Positions 32,871 through 41,480 are shown, counted from the stretch's first letter. The stretch: 64,000 bases of DNA from PALSA-1296 sp037143335 (GCA_037143335.1 JBAWZA010000003.1:62001-126000), one strand, 5' to 3'. Notes: generated by a model not told the origin, from the letters alone. Numbers and translations: made by a program.

Positions 32871-33851
32871 TTATCTCTTGGTACTGACCAAATCAAGTGC
32901 CAATCGGCGGACAGCATCTTCGTCTTTAGCAGAGAGGATTTCGAGCATCTTCTGATCCATCTGATCGCGAATAATTCTCTCGTAATCACCACGTGAAAGC
33001 ATCGCTGCTTCTTGCTCCATCGCAGCAACAGCGGCTTTGCCTTTTCCGCCTTTGACGGCATCAACCATCTGCTTCAAGATTCGATCTGTACGCTCTTCTT
33101 CTTCAGTAAAGAATAATGTGAGAGCCATCAAGCAAAGCATTGAGAATTCAACACCAAGAGCGAAAAGAATCGGAGACGGTTTAATAGCCGGAATAAATTT
33201 CAAACCACGAACACCGACAACGATGATAAGGAAAGCAGCTCCAGCGTATGCCAAACCAGTTACGGTGTTAGAGTAGATTTCAACAAAGTGGAATTTCATA
33301 TAGAGCGAGATACCCTTCATAAATCCAGCCTTGCCATCAAGGTAACGTTGACCGTGATTAATGCTCTCGATTTCGGACTCGATTGATTCGAGATTGATAT
33401 CTTCGCGACGTGAAAGCAAACGTTGGTTATTGTCAGGATCGTTACGCAAAATAGATTCCACTTCTTCTTTCGTTGCCGAAAGCTGAAGCATCAAGCGCTT
33501 CTTCACTTCGAGGATCGTGTGGAAAACACGATCACGGAAGAACGGCACTCTCGCTGCGAATCCTGCGAGTACTGCAAAGCAGAACCCGAAGAATAAGTCA
33601 AACGGTAAGAAACTGATGATAGCACTCAATTCAAACTGTGCTTCACCAAACCGAACTGAGCTTGCGTCAATACCAAAGGTCTTCCATTTTATCTCATCAG
33701 CAGCACTGCCGATAACAAAGCATAAAAACAAGTGAATTGCTAGTGCAAAAAAAACTGTGAGAAATACGACTGGTAGGCCCGAAGGCTTTGAGCCACGTTT
33801 CATTGTGGTTGGTGCCGAACGCACCGGACGGGTTACTGCTGCATCTGCCAT
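32871..33851 (-). CDS. Four-helix membrane protein of unknown function
   Basis: 326 residues. A basic, Pro-rich N-terminus is followed by four hydrophobic segments near residues 27-48 (VVFLTVFFALAIHLFLCFVIG), 75-103 (ELSAIISFLPFDLFFGFCFAVLAGF), 192-210 (GLAYAGAAFLIIVVGV) and 222-245 (FALGVEFSMLCLMALTLFF). A cytoplasmic loop between helices 2 and 3 carries LSATKEEVESILRNDPDNNQRLLSRRED, and the C-terminal ~75 residues are charged and helical. I recognise no family. AAGGA lies about 9 nt before the ATG. The gene has a long upstream region with possible promoter and operator elements and its own terminator, so it is a single regulated unit. Confidence 0.82.
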   Translation of the reverse strand: MADAAVTRPVRSAPTTMKRGSKPSGLPVVFLTVFFALAIHLFLCFVIGSAADEIKWKTFGIDASSVRFGEAQFELSAIISFLPFDLFFGFCFAVLAGFAARVPFFRDRVFHTILEVKKRLMLQLSATKEEVESILRNDPDNNQRLLSRREDINLESIESEIESINHGQRYLDGKAGFMKGISLYMKFHFVEIYSNTVTGLAYAGAAFLIIVVGVRGLKFIPAIKPSPILFALGVEFSMLCLMALTLFFTEEEERTDRILKQMVDAVKGGKGKAAVAAMEQEAAMLSRGDYERIIRDQMDQKMLEILSAKDEDAVRRLALDLVSTKR

Positions 33852-33903
33852 AGAGATTAATCCTTATTATATGTGATTTGAATGCGGTTACAACTCAACT
33901 ACT

Positions 33904-33925
33904 CTTATCCGCGAATTCGGATAAG
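33904..33925. repeat. Palindrome upstream of the 32871-33851 gene
   Basis: CTTATCCG (33904-33911), CGAATT, CGGATAAG (33918-33925): 8-bp perfect arms around a 6-nt centre. It lies about 53 nt before the ATG at 33851, a position suited to an operator or a leader hairpin. Confidence 0.45.
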
Positions 33926-34140
33926 TGACTACAATACAATACTACTCCAACATAATATGCAATATCTGCGCCAAAACATGAACCACCTAAGACTCGAACA
34001 CCTGATTATACCCCAATCCATGAAAAGATCAAATAACTAAGGAATCCAATTTTTACGGACTCATATTACATAAGCCCTTGTAACTCCTTATCCCATAATA
34101 CTTTCGCTGTGCACACTCCGGCCACCTCCTCTTACCCAAA

Positions 34141-34160
34141 GAGTCCGCCGCGGCGGACTC
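34141..34160. repeat. Perfect 20-nt palindrome GAGTCCGCCG/CGGCGGACTC
   Basis: A continuous 10+10 perfect palindrome, very GC-rich against an AT-rich surrounding. The outer word GAGTCC is shared with the queG repeat. No T-tract follows on the minus strand (TTTGGG only), so it is not a clear terminator. Confidence 0.55.
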
Positions 34161-34226
34161 CCCATTCCCAAAGTTGTATTTTCCCTATCTCTTCCATCCT
34201 TAAAAAATCCCATCGATTCAGGTCTG

Positions 34227-34257
34227 CAAATATACGAAATTGTTCGGCTTTTGTCAA
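34227..34257 (-). promoter_or_regulatory. Minus-strand Bacteroidota-type promoter with long leader
   Basis: On the minus strand CTTG (TTG at 34257-34255), a 20-nt spacer, then TATATTTG at 34234-34227, an exact TAnnTTTG. A transcript would start near 34220 and run about 370 nt before the ATG at 33851. Confidence 0.45.
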
Positions 34258-34330
34258 GGTGCCTATGCAATTAAAAATGAGAAATGTAAAATTCGGAGCT
34301 TCAATGGGGCGAACGCCATCTTTCAGTGGT

Positions 34331-34366
34331 ACGGACTCTTACTCCGTGCGTATTCCCGAAATTCGA
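34331..34366 (+). repeat. Decayed relative of the queG palindromic repeat
   Basis: ACGGACTCTTACTCCGT followed by GCGTATTCCCGAAATTCG closely resembles the queG copy at 62724-62757 (ACGGACTCTTAGTCCGT followed by CAGTCCCAGAAAATTCG). The second arm found in queG is missing here, so this looks like a partial, diverged copy. Confidence 0.45.
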
Positions 34367-34548
34367 AACAACTTTCAAGCGGAGTGCCGACCACATCGGT
34401 AGCGGCAGGCTGGTGGGAATTGCCTATTTGGCATTCCTTAGGGGGTAGTAAACCAGGTTCGAAAATTGAGGCGTTCAAAGTTTAGCGGCGGACTGCGAGA
34501 GAAACTTGGATAAAAACATGCTCCAATTCGTTATAGCCACAACAACGC

Positions 34549-35340
34549 ATGATTATGCAACAGACAAACGCACTTACCCAAGCTTTTCTTAACTTCAACT
34601 CCATCGTTATTCGACTCCGCAAGGAATGTCCATGGGATATGGTACAAACGCATGAGTCACTTCGCGCACCGTTGCTCGAGGAAACCTACGAAGCAATTGA
34701 AGCGATTGACCAAAATAATTTTCCTGAACTGAAAAAAGAACTTGGCGATCTTATGCTCCATATTCTCTTTCATGCTGATCTTGCTCGCGAGGAGGGACAT
34801 TTTACTTTGGAAGATGTGATGAAATCGGAATGCGAAAAACTGATCTATCGTCATCCACATGTTTTCGGAACAACAGAAGTTCGCGATGCTGACGATGTGT
34901 CGAAAAATTGGGAGCAACTCAAGCGAAAAGAAACCGGACGAACCAGTGTACTCGACGGTGTGCCAGTAGCACTTCCCTCATTGCAACGTGCCGGAAGAAT
35001 TCAGGACAAAGCCTCGAAGGTCGGGTTTGATTGGAATGACCCCCGTCCAGTGATAGACAAAGTACGAGAAGAGTTAGATGAATTTCTCGCTGAGACTGAT
35101 CAACTTCGTCGCGAAGAAGAATTCGGCGATCTCCTTTTTTCGCTTGTTAATTTTTCTCGTCATGCAAAGATTGAACCCGAGACAGCATTGAGAAATGCTA
35201 CAGCAAAATTCGAGAAGCGATTCAGAGTTGTAGAAAAGAAAGTTGAGGCTTCAGCGAAAGAATGGAGTCAATACTCGCTTGACGAGCTTGATGGGTTTTG
35301 GAATGAAGCAAAGCGATCGCTCGAAACGAATCCAAACTAA
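34549..35340 (+). CDS. mazG: Nucleoside triphosphate pyrophosphohydrolase MazG
   Basis: 263 residues, the full two-domain length. It hydrolyses NTPs and dNTPs to monophosphate plus pyrophosphate, a housecleaning and ppGpp-lowering activity. The N-terminal MazG domain shows LRKECPWD..QTHESLRAPLLEETYEA near residues 22-50, with the metal-binding EExxE...ExxD pattern (EETYEAIEAID...ELKKELGDLMLHILFHA). The second domain has KASKVGFDW near 160 and EELDEFL...EEFGDLLFSLVNFSRH near 180-205. It is convergent with csaA, and the last 4 nt overlap. Confidence 0.96.
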   Translation: MIMQQTNALTQAFLNFNSIVIRLRKECPWDMVQTHESLRAPLLEETYEAIEAIDQNNFPELKKELGDLMLHILFHADLAREEGHFTLEDVMKSECEKLIYRHPHVFGTTEVRDADDVSKNWEQLKRKETGRTSVLDGVPVALPSLQRAGRIQDKASKVGFDWNDPRPVIDKVREELDEFLAETDQLRREEEFGDLLFSLVNFSRHAKIEPETALRNATAKFEKRFRVVEKKVEASAKEWSQYSLDELDGFWNEAKRSLETNPN

Positions 35341-35678
35341 AAAACTCTCGACCCGACTATTGCATCGTCTCCTGGGTGCAATAGTATGATGTCGCCGTTT
35401 TTGTCCTTCGTGCCAAGCACTAAAACTTCGGAAATGAAGTCTGCAATTTGCTTCGGCGGAAAATTCACAACAGCAATCACCTTTCTATCGATGAGTAATT
35501 CCTTGTCGTATTGTGAAATGATTTGCGCGCTCGATTGCTTCACACCAATTTCTGCACCGAAATCAATTCGTAGTTTATACGCAGGCTTCATCGCCTTTGG
35601 AAAATCCTCAGCCGTGATAATTTTCCCCACGCGTATATCAACTTTCAAGAAATCTTCGAATACAATTTTTTCTGTCAT
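35337..35678 (-). CDS. csaA: CsaA-type tRNA-binding-domain protein
   Basis: 113 residues, normal length. A single tRNA-binding OB-fold: F.DFLKVDIRVGKII.AEDFPKAMKPAYKLRIDFG at the N-terminus, KQSSAQI in the middle, and VVNFPPKQIADFISEVLVLG near the C-terminus, all typical of CsaA (secretion-related chaperone of Bacillus and relatives, also seen as a C-terminal domain of methionyl-tRNA synthetase). It probably forms a dimer. Its stop overlaps the mazG stop by 4 nt on opposite strands. Confidence 0.93.
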   Translation of the reverse strand: MTEKIVFEDFLKVDIRVGKIITAEDFPKAMKPAYKLRIDFGAEIGVKQSSAQIISQYDKELLIDRKVIAVVNFPPKQIADFISEVLVLGTKDKNGDIILLHPGDDAIVGSRVF

Positions 35679-35713
35679 ATTGTAAATGTTGTGACGTATG
35701 CAAAATAAAGAAG

Positions 35714-35721
35714 TATTTTTG
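35714..35721 (+). promoter_or_regulatory. Possible -7 element before the ATP-grasp gene
   Basis: TATTTTTG matches TAnnTTTG; the -33 region (GTTG 22 nt upstream) is a weak match. It would leave a leader of about 105 nt before the ATG at 35834. Confidence 0.3.
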
Positions 35722-35833
35722 TACGGAGAAGTTCAACACACTTTCTCACTTTGTCATTCGATCGAGAACACACAACGCTTTTCAAGTTGAGAAAAGAACG
35801 GTTGGGAGATTTCATTCATAGCTACTATAACTG

Positions 35834-36907
35834 ATGGCGCGTCAAACAATCGTTGCTCTACTTTATAACGACATTCCAACTGGCGAAGCGAAAGGTTCGC
35901 CGATAGATCTATCGCCCGAAGCACTCGGATTTACACCGTATTTCGACCTCGATGAAACACCAGCGGAGCAAGAGTATGCTAATATCGAAGCCGCACTCAC
36001 TGATGCCGGCTACAAAGTCGTAAGCTATAATGTGAAAGATCGTTTCGAGCGGCTCTTCAAGTTTATGGCTCGGCGCAAGATTGACATCGTTTTTAATCTG
36101 ATTGAGTTTTTTCATAACAGACCAGAAAACGAAATGTGTGTAGCCGCTTTTTTTGATTTGCTTCAAGTGCCATACACTGGCGCTCCCCCACTTGCACTTG
36201 CAACATGCCAGAATAAGCCACTCGCAAAAGAATTACTTCGCTCCCACAGATTGCCGACAGCAAATTCATTCACGGTACGATCAATGGCGGATTTTCCGAA
36301 GAAGCATCGCTTAAAGTATCCAGTAATCGTAAAGCCTGCATGTGAAGATGGCTCTGGAGGAATTGAAAATGCGAGTATTGTTTCTAATTTGAAGGACTTA
36401 AAAGCTCGAGTTGAATTTGTGCTCGATGATTTTAAGATGGCTGTTCTTATCGAAGAATATATAGAAGGCAGAGAGTTGAACGTTGCCGTTCTTGGCAATG
36501 GAGCTAAACGCCGAGCATTGCCGATTTCGGAAATAGTCTTTGATGATATGCCGAAGGATTTGTATAAAATTGTCAGCTATCAAGCGAAATGGGATCCACA
36601 TCATCCCGCCTATCACACCACTATTCCAAATTGCCCTGCGGATCTACCGCAAGCGCTTACGCTTAAGGCGCAGCAATATGCACTCCAAGCTGCGGAAATT
36701 ATGGGTACACGTGATTATGCACGAGTTGACATGCGATTGAATAAGGATGGTGAATTATTTATTCTAGAAGTAAATCCGAATCCTAATTTATCCGAAGGCA
36801 CAGGAATTGCACGGAGTGCAGAAACCGCGAAGCTGAAGTTTAGCGATTTGCTCAAAGATATTACTGAGTCTGCCTTAGAGCGTTATAACCAACAAGCAAC
36901 TTCATAA
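35834..36907 (+). CDS. D-Ala-D-Ala-ligase-like ATP-grasp enzyme
   Basis: 357 residues. ATP-grasp features: LPTANSFTV followed by YPVIVKPACEDGSGGIE near residues 155-180 (ATP-binding lysine and glycine loop), VLIEEYIEGRELNVAVLG near 200-217 and FILEVNPNPNLSEGTG near 310-325 (metal-binding ExNPN). Unlike true peptidoglycan Ddl, the N-terminal HG..GE motif is absent (VFNLIEFFHNRPENE instead) and EVNPNPN replaces EVNTLPG, so the acceptor and donor amino acids are probably different. It forms a likely two-gene operon with the flavin hydroxylase gene 22 nt downstream, which raises the idea of a small-molecule or modified-amino-acid pathway. Substrate unknown. Confidence 0.87.
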   Translation: MARQTIVALLYNDIPTGEAKGSPIDLSPEALGFTPYFDLDETPAEQEYANIEAALTDAGYKVVSYNVKDRFERLFKFMARRKIDIVFNLIEFFHNRPENEMCVAAFFDLLQVPYTGAPPLALATCQNKPLAKELLRSHRLPTANSFTVRSMADFPKKHRLKYPVIVKPACEDGSGGIENASIVSNLKDLKARVEFVLDDFKMAVLIEEYIEGRELNVAVLGNGAKRRALPISEIVFDDMPKDLYKIVSYQAKWDPHHPAYHTTIPNCPADLPQALTLKAQQYALQAAEIMGTRDYARVDMRLNKDGELFILEVNPNPNLSEGTGIARSAETAKLKFSDLLKDITESALERYNQQATS

Positions 36908-36929
36908 TCGCGGCGAATCAATAATAACA

Positions 36930-38102
36930 ATGAACATTACAATCATTGGCGGAGGACCTGCGGGACTCTACTTTGCAATTCTTGCAAAGAAACATTATCC
37001 GAGTTGGGAGATTGATATTTTCGAGCGCAACGGTCCGAACGACACATTCGGATGGGGTGTCGTTTTTTCTGATCGCACATTGCAATATCTCGAAGAATAC
37101 GACAAGCCTTCGCACGATGAAATAAAAAAAACGTTCGAGACATGGGAGAATGTTGACGTCATTCATAATAATGAGCGCATCACCATCGGCGGAAATAAAT
37201 TTTCTGGGATCTCGCGACTGAAGATGCTCAACATTCTTCAAGCTCGCTGCGAAGAACTTGGAGTTAAGATACATTACAAAACAGAGGTCGCATCTCTTGG
37301 TGAATGTGCATCCGCCAATCTCATACTTGTTGCTGATGGTGTCAACAGTCTAATTCGTCGGACGCATCCTGAGTATTTTCAACCAGATCTCAGCTCACGG
37401 AGTAATAAATATATCTGGTTCGGCACGCACCAAATATTTGATGCCCTCACTCTTACGCTGAGGCAGAATGCCCACGGCATATTTGCGTCGCACTCGTATA
37501 AATTTGATCCGACAACAAGCACGTTTGTTGTAGAGTGTGATCCCGACACATGGCAGCGTGCGGGATTCGAGAATATGAATGACGAACAAACACGTGCTTA
37601 CCTCGAAGATGTTTTTAACAGTGATCTGGGTGGCAATCCCCTCCTATCGAATCGCTCCGTATGGATTAACTTCTTGTTAGTTAAAAACAGGAAGTGGGTG
37701 CATGATAATATCATAATTATGGGCGACGCGGCGCACACTGCACATTTCTCGATTGGAAGTGGTACAAAGCTTGCGCTCGAAGATTCTATTGCGCTTTTTA
37801 ACGCGATGAAATCAGAACTACTACCCGAAGTTTTTTCACGTGAACAAATAAAGAATGTACTTCACGTTTATGAATCACTTCGCAAACCCAAGGTTGAGGA
37901 ATACCAACAATTTGCGTATGATAGTTTAGTCCTCTTCGAAAATTTGAAAGATGTAATGCCACTCTCACCAATCGAGATGGCATACCGAATGATGACACGC
38001 TCTAAAAAGCTCACCCACGAAAAATTACGCCAACGCGACCCAGATTTTGTTGCTCGATATGAAAACTTCAACAAAATAATTAATTTACCCGCGTCGCTTT
38101 AA
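36930..38102 (+). CDS. FAD-dependent hydroxylase, stand-alone anthraniloyl-CoA-monooxygenase/salicylyl-CoA-hydroxylase-like
   Basis: 390 residues. The N-terminal FAD-binding GxGxxG is in ITIIGGGPAGLYFAILAKK. The signature stretches GWGVVFSDRTLQYLEE (about 48-63), FSGISRLKMLNILQARCEELGV (about 91-112), LVADGVNSLIRR, and GDAAHTAHFSIGSGTKLALEDSI (about 270-292) match the flavoprotein hydroxylase domain of anthraniloyl-CoA monooxygenase and salicylyl-CoA 5-hydroxylase as I recall them. In those enzymes an old-yellow-enzyme-like domain often follows; here the protein ends after the hydroxylase domain. Substrate is therefore open: an aryl-CoA or related aromatic is an inference. The 3' end overlaps the opposing gene by 23 nt. 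Confidence 0.87.
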   Translation: MNITIIGGGPAGLYFAILAKKHYPSWEIDIFERNGPNDTFGWGVVFSDRTLQYLEEYDKPSHDEIKKTFETWENVDVIHNNERITIGGNKFSGISRLKMLNILQARCEELGVKIHYKTEVASLGECASANLILVADGVNSLIRRTHPEYFQPDLSSRSNKYIWFGTHQIFDALTLTLRQNAHGIFASHSYKFDPTTSTFVVECDPDTWQRAGFENMNDEQTRAYLEDVFNSDLGGNPLLSNRSVWINFLLVKNRKWVHDNIIIMGDAAHTAHFSIGSGTKLALEDSIALFNAMKSELLPEVFSREQIKNVLHVYESLRKPKVEEYQQFAYDSLVLFENLKDVMPLSPIEMAYRMMTRSKKLTHEKLRQRDPDFVARYENFNKIINLPASL

Positions 38103-38958
38103 TATAGGAATCCTGACGCAAAATCGTCGAGTTACCAGCACCTCCAGCAACGTTCTGAGCCCATTTTAATTGGATTGTACCAGCTGTTCCTGCATTGCGG
38201 ACAATTCCATGAATTCGAATGTAGGTTGATACACCTCCACCAGAATTCTGCCCGTCACCACCACCACCGCCATTTGAAGATGCTCCCCGTCCTGCGCCGA
38301 ACGATAAATTAACTGCGGCGATAGATTCACCTTTATTTGCGGCGGAATCGGATTGGGCGGGATAAAATAATTTTGTTTGATTCGCCGTTGCCGAGCCGTT
38401 TCGAGAGTTCCTTCCACCTGAAAAACCATCTCCTGTTACATTAATGTCACCGGTGAGTGTGACTGTGCCCGAAGCCTCGAAGACGACAATGCCACCAACA
38501 AAACCATCCCATGGTTTGGCTTTGAGTGTATCTATGACTATCGGGTCTGAATATCGTGGTACCTTAACAATTTGCACAGAGCCGACACCGATGTCGTATT
38601 TACGAACGATCCTATCTTTTAACGTAATGACCAATCCTTGAACTTGCGCCACATCGCCAAACTCATAATTGCCAGCTCTGGCATAATCTGTTACTGTTCC
38701 GAAGTTCGGAGAATTTGTCACGTCAATTATTGCACCCTTCATCTCAATGAGTAATACTCTGTCGCCAGCGAAGAAGCCTTTGGAGTCATTGACTAAAAGC
38801 TGATTTGTGCAGGTATCGAGATCAAGCACCTGAGCGTAACTGTTAATGACGCCGGAGATATTCTGCGCTGAAATAGAAGATACAGAAATAAGCAGGTACG
38901 CTAAGAACCCGAGAAACAAAAATATGATCCGACCGAATTTCTCAGGACGGTACAACAT
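38080..38958 (-). CDS. Secreted Gly-rich surface-type protein, probably truncated
   Basis: About 292 residues from the ATG at 38958, which gives a normal signal peptide (MLYRPEKFGRIIFLFLGFLAYLLISVSSISAQ); an ATG at 39000 would give a long n-region. The mature part (NSYAQVLDLDTCTNQLLVNDS..., GDRVLLIEMKGAIID, GGIVVFEASGTVTLTGDINVTGDGF) resembles the start of much longer T9SS-exported adhesin-like proteins. A Gly-rich run follows, and then the frame ends in an unrelated-looking 40-residue segment (IQLKWAQNV..., SYIKATRVN) of a kind seen at the ends of other surface proteins. No T9SS sorting domain is present. It could be a fused remnant. Last 23 nt overlap the hydroxylase gene. Confidence 0.6.
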   Translation of the reverse strand: MLYRPEKFGRIIFLFLGFLAYLLISVSSISAQNISGVINSYAQVLDLDTCTNQLLVNDSKGFFAGDRVLLIEMKGAIIDVTNSPNFGTVTDYARAGNYEFGDVAQVQGLVITLKDRIVRKYDIGVGSVQIVKVPRYSDPIVIDTLKAKPWDGFVGGIVVFEASGTVTLTGDINVTGDGFSGGRNSRNGSATANQTKLFYPAQSDSAANKGESIAAVNLSFGAGRGASSNGGGGGDGQNSGGGVSTYIRIHGIVRNAGTAGTIQLKWAQNVAGGAGNSTILRQDSYIKATRVN

Positions 38959-39000
38959 TGTCTTTTTTTTAAATAGCCAAAAACGTTCTGCCAATTTCAT

Positions 39001-39293
39001 AGAGAAAAAGCAGACCAATTCTTGAAGCCTGACAGAGGGGGCGTTGTTGAGGTTCAAGGCAAATCAACTCAGCTAGTATATACAAATAATTGCTAAAATT
39101 GGTTTGGTACAAAAAAAAATGGAAACCCACTGCTCGGATGTTCAAGATTCCGAACCAAACCACCAGGGATTGGCGTTACTTTTCGCTCGGTTAACCGTAG
39201 TGTTTCCTTCATGAATGGTTCAGCACCTTAAGAGGGGTGAGACTTCGAAGGACCGCATTGATTGAAGTTATTTATGTTACTGTTCTTACACAC
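39001..39293. other. Divergent intergenic region
   Basis: About 290 nt between the truncated surface-protein gene and the first peptidyl-prolyl isomerase gene. No RNA gene, clear promoter or repeat seen. Confidence 0.4.
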
Positions 39294-41444
39294 ATGATTC
39301 CATACTCATACCAAAAATTCATACTACTTGCAAGTGTTGTTCTTTCCACAGTGATTTGCAGTAATTCGACTATCGCCCAAGAAACTAACCGCACCGGAGC
39401 CAAGCCTGCCGCTACTCGGTCAAATCAACCACTCATTAAAACATCGAAAGAATCTATTGCACTTGATGAGTTCGAGGCAGCATACCGACGGATGAATGAT
39501 AAAGATCCTTACGGAACGACTCTTGATTCCTTGAAGGATTTCTTAACCATCTATGCCGATTATCGTTTGAAGCTTCTCGAGGCACGTGAGTTGGCGCTCG
39601 ATCAAGATCCGAAAATTCAAAAAGAGATTGAGGGTTATCGCACAATGCTTGCTGGTCCGTTTGTCTTAGATAAAGAAGTTACCGAGCCAAACGTAAAGAA
39701 AATTTGGGATCGCAGGCAATACGAAGTCAACGCATCTCACTTCCTTGCCCAAACAAGAAGCAATAACCCCGCCGATACTCTCAAGGCATATAACCGCGCA
39801 TTAAAAGCGATTGAGAAACTCAACAACGGCGAGATTATGTCCGAAGTTGTCCTCTCGACACGCGACTACAACATGCTTACTGATCTCAAGAAGACGATAA
39901 CGAAAGATCATGATGACAAAGCCAGGAACATCGTTGACAGCAATGCTTGGGAAGGTTCTGACGATAAGAGTAGTAGTAAGAATAGCGGAGAACTCGGATA
40001 TTTTACTGGGGGACAAACTGTCCGTCCATTTGAAGATGCAGTCTTTAAGTTGAAAGTCGGCGAATATACAAAGGTACCTGTACGGACACGCTATGGTTAC
40101 CACGTCATTCAACTAATTGACAAGATTCCGCGCATCGGCGGCTTAAAAGTTCACCATATCTTGGTGAATATGGCAAAAGGAATTTCGGGTCCAGATACTT
40201 TGAAGTATTATCATAAAGCCGATAGCTTACTCCATGCAATCAGAGCGGGTGCAAAATTCGAGACTGTTGCACAACAATCAAGTGATGATAAACTGACCGC
40301 CGCGCACGGAGGTGAAATGGATATTGATCGTGAGATGCACAGGACTCAACCTTCCTTTGATAAAGTCGCATATACAATGAAGGATGGCGAAATATCCGAC
40401 ATCGTAAAAACGACGTTTGGCTATCACATCATCAAACGTGATGCCGCCCTTCCAGCTAAAACATTTGATCAGGAAAAAGATGGCTTGAAAAAAAGTTATA
40501 AGCAGAACTACTACAATGATGACAAAGTCGAACGACTCGCAATTGTTCGCAAACAAGAAAACGCAAGAATTATTGATGCATCGTTGAATGCATTCATGTC
40601 AAGAATAGATTCATCTCGGACTACCCTTGACTCAGGCTGGTCAAAGAAATTTACTCCGGGCGATCGCAACCTTACCCTCTACGAAATTGCAGGCAAAAAA
40701 TGGACTATTGGATCTATGGTTGATTCACTTGCCGCACAGCCTGGCACACCTCTAACTCGGGCTTCTGTTATCGAAGTTATCAATAGGACTCTCGATGACC
40801 AAGCTGTGGATATCCTCGCACTCGGAGTAAGCAAACGTTTCCCTGAGTTCGAAAACATCATGGCTGATTACAAAAACGGAATCACGCTATTTGAGTTAGA
40901 AAATAAGCGCATCTGGAGCAAGGTCGTACCTGACAGCGCAAAAGAACGGAAGTACTACGAGGAAAGGAAAGCCAAATTCTTATGGCCTGAGCGAGTAGAT
41001 GTTTCTGAAATTTATGTCTATAACGATTCAATTGCAAATCTGCTCTACAAGAAAATTATGGACGGAGCAAATTTCGATACACTTGCAAAGCATAACACCG
41101 AGAGACAAGGCTTCAAGGAGAAAGCCGGTCATTGGGGATTGCTCACAAAGGATGAGAACGAAATGTCGAAGCGCGTTTTCGGGTTCAACGTTGATGATGT
41201 TAAGCAGCCTTTCTCATTTCAAGCTGGCTTTTCTATTGTGAAGATAAATCGCCGTGTACCAGTATCACAAAAAACATTTGAAGAAGCACGTCAAGAGGTT
41301 GCGACGCAATATCAAGATGATCTCTCGAATGATTTACGACTTGAGTGGGTCACCGAATTGCGGAAGAAGTATAACCGCCAAATCAATTCCAAGATAATCG
41401 AGGATGCCTGGAATCAGCATCGTAGTGCGAAACTCACAGATTAA
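39294..41444 (+). CDS. Multi-domain parvulin peptidyl-prolyl isomerase
   Basis: 716 residues from the ATG at 39294, which gives the signal peptide MIPYSYQKFILLASVVLSTVICSNSTIAQ; the upstream in-frame start is not supported. At least two parvulin (rotamase) domains are visible: GELGYFTGGQTVRPFEDAVFKLKVGEYTKVPVRTRYGYHVIQL (residues about 230-275) and VHHILVNMAKG...GGEMDI...GEISDIVKTTFGYHIIK (about 285-380). A third, weaker one is near 580-670 (KAGHWGLLTKDENEMSKRVF). These periplasmic folding catalysts help outer-membrane protein biogenesis. Next genes are a SurA-like protein (36 nt downstream) and a putative barrel. Confidence 0.9.
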   Translation: MIPYSYQKFILLASVVLSTVICSNSTIAQETNRTGAKPAATRSNQPLIKTSKESIALDEFEAAYRRMNDKDPYGTTLDSLKDFLTIYADYRLKLLEARELALDQDPKIQKEIEGYRTMLAGPFVLDKEVTEPNVKKIWDRRQYEVNASHFLAQTRSNNPADTLKAYNRALKAIEKLNNGEIMSEVVLSTRDYNMLTDLKKTITKDHDDKARNIVDSNAWEGSDDKSSSKNSGELGYFTGGQTVRPFEDAVFKLKVGEYTKVPVRTRYGYHVIQLIDKIPRIGGLKVHHILVNMAKGISGPDTLKYYHKADSLLHAIRAGAKFETVAQQSSDDKLTAAHGGEMDIDREMHRTQPSFDKVAYTMKDGEISDIVKTTFGYHIIKRDAALPAKTFDQEKDGLKKSYKQNYYNDDKVERLAIVRKQENARIIDASLNAFMSRIDSSRTTLDSGWSKKFTPGDRNLTLYEIAGKKWTIGSMVDSLAAQPGTPLTRASVIEVINRTLDDQAVDILALGVSKRFPEFENIMADYKNGITLFELENKRIWSKVVPDSAKERKYYEERKAKFLWPERVDVSEIYVYNDSIANLLYKKIMDGANFDTLAKHNTERQGFKEKAGHWGLLTKDENEMSKRVFGFNVDDVKQPFSFQAGFSIVKINRRVPVSQKTFEEARQEVATQYQDDLSNDLRLEWVTELRKKYNRQINSKIIEDAWNQHRSAKLTD

Positions 41445-41480
41445 GTAGTTGCCTCAATTTAATTCGTCAACACGACTCAC

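Larger units (their letters stand above)
33852..34548. other. 697-nt intergenic region without a convincing gene
   Basis: Longest non-coding stretch in the window. It holds a 22-nt palindrome (33904-33925), a perfect 20-nt palindrome (34141-34160), a minus-strand Bacteroidota-type promoter (34227-34257) and a decayed relative of the queG palindrome (34331-34366). A minus-strand open frame of about 41-60 codons (34088-34270) spans the 20-nt palindrome and encodes an unlikely Arg/Gly-rich peptide. A structured leader or small RNA between the promoter and the 33851 start is possible but not proven. Confidence 0.55.

Noticed and set aside
34088..34270. Minus-strand open frame of 60 codons (41 from an internal ATG) in the long intergenic region
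   Set aside because: Its peptide is Arg/Gly-rich and partly encoded by the 20-nt palindrome; no ribosome binding site and no family similarity. Kept only as part of the intergenic description.
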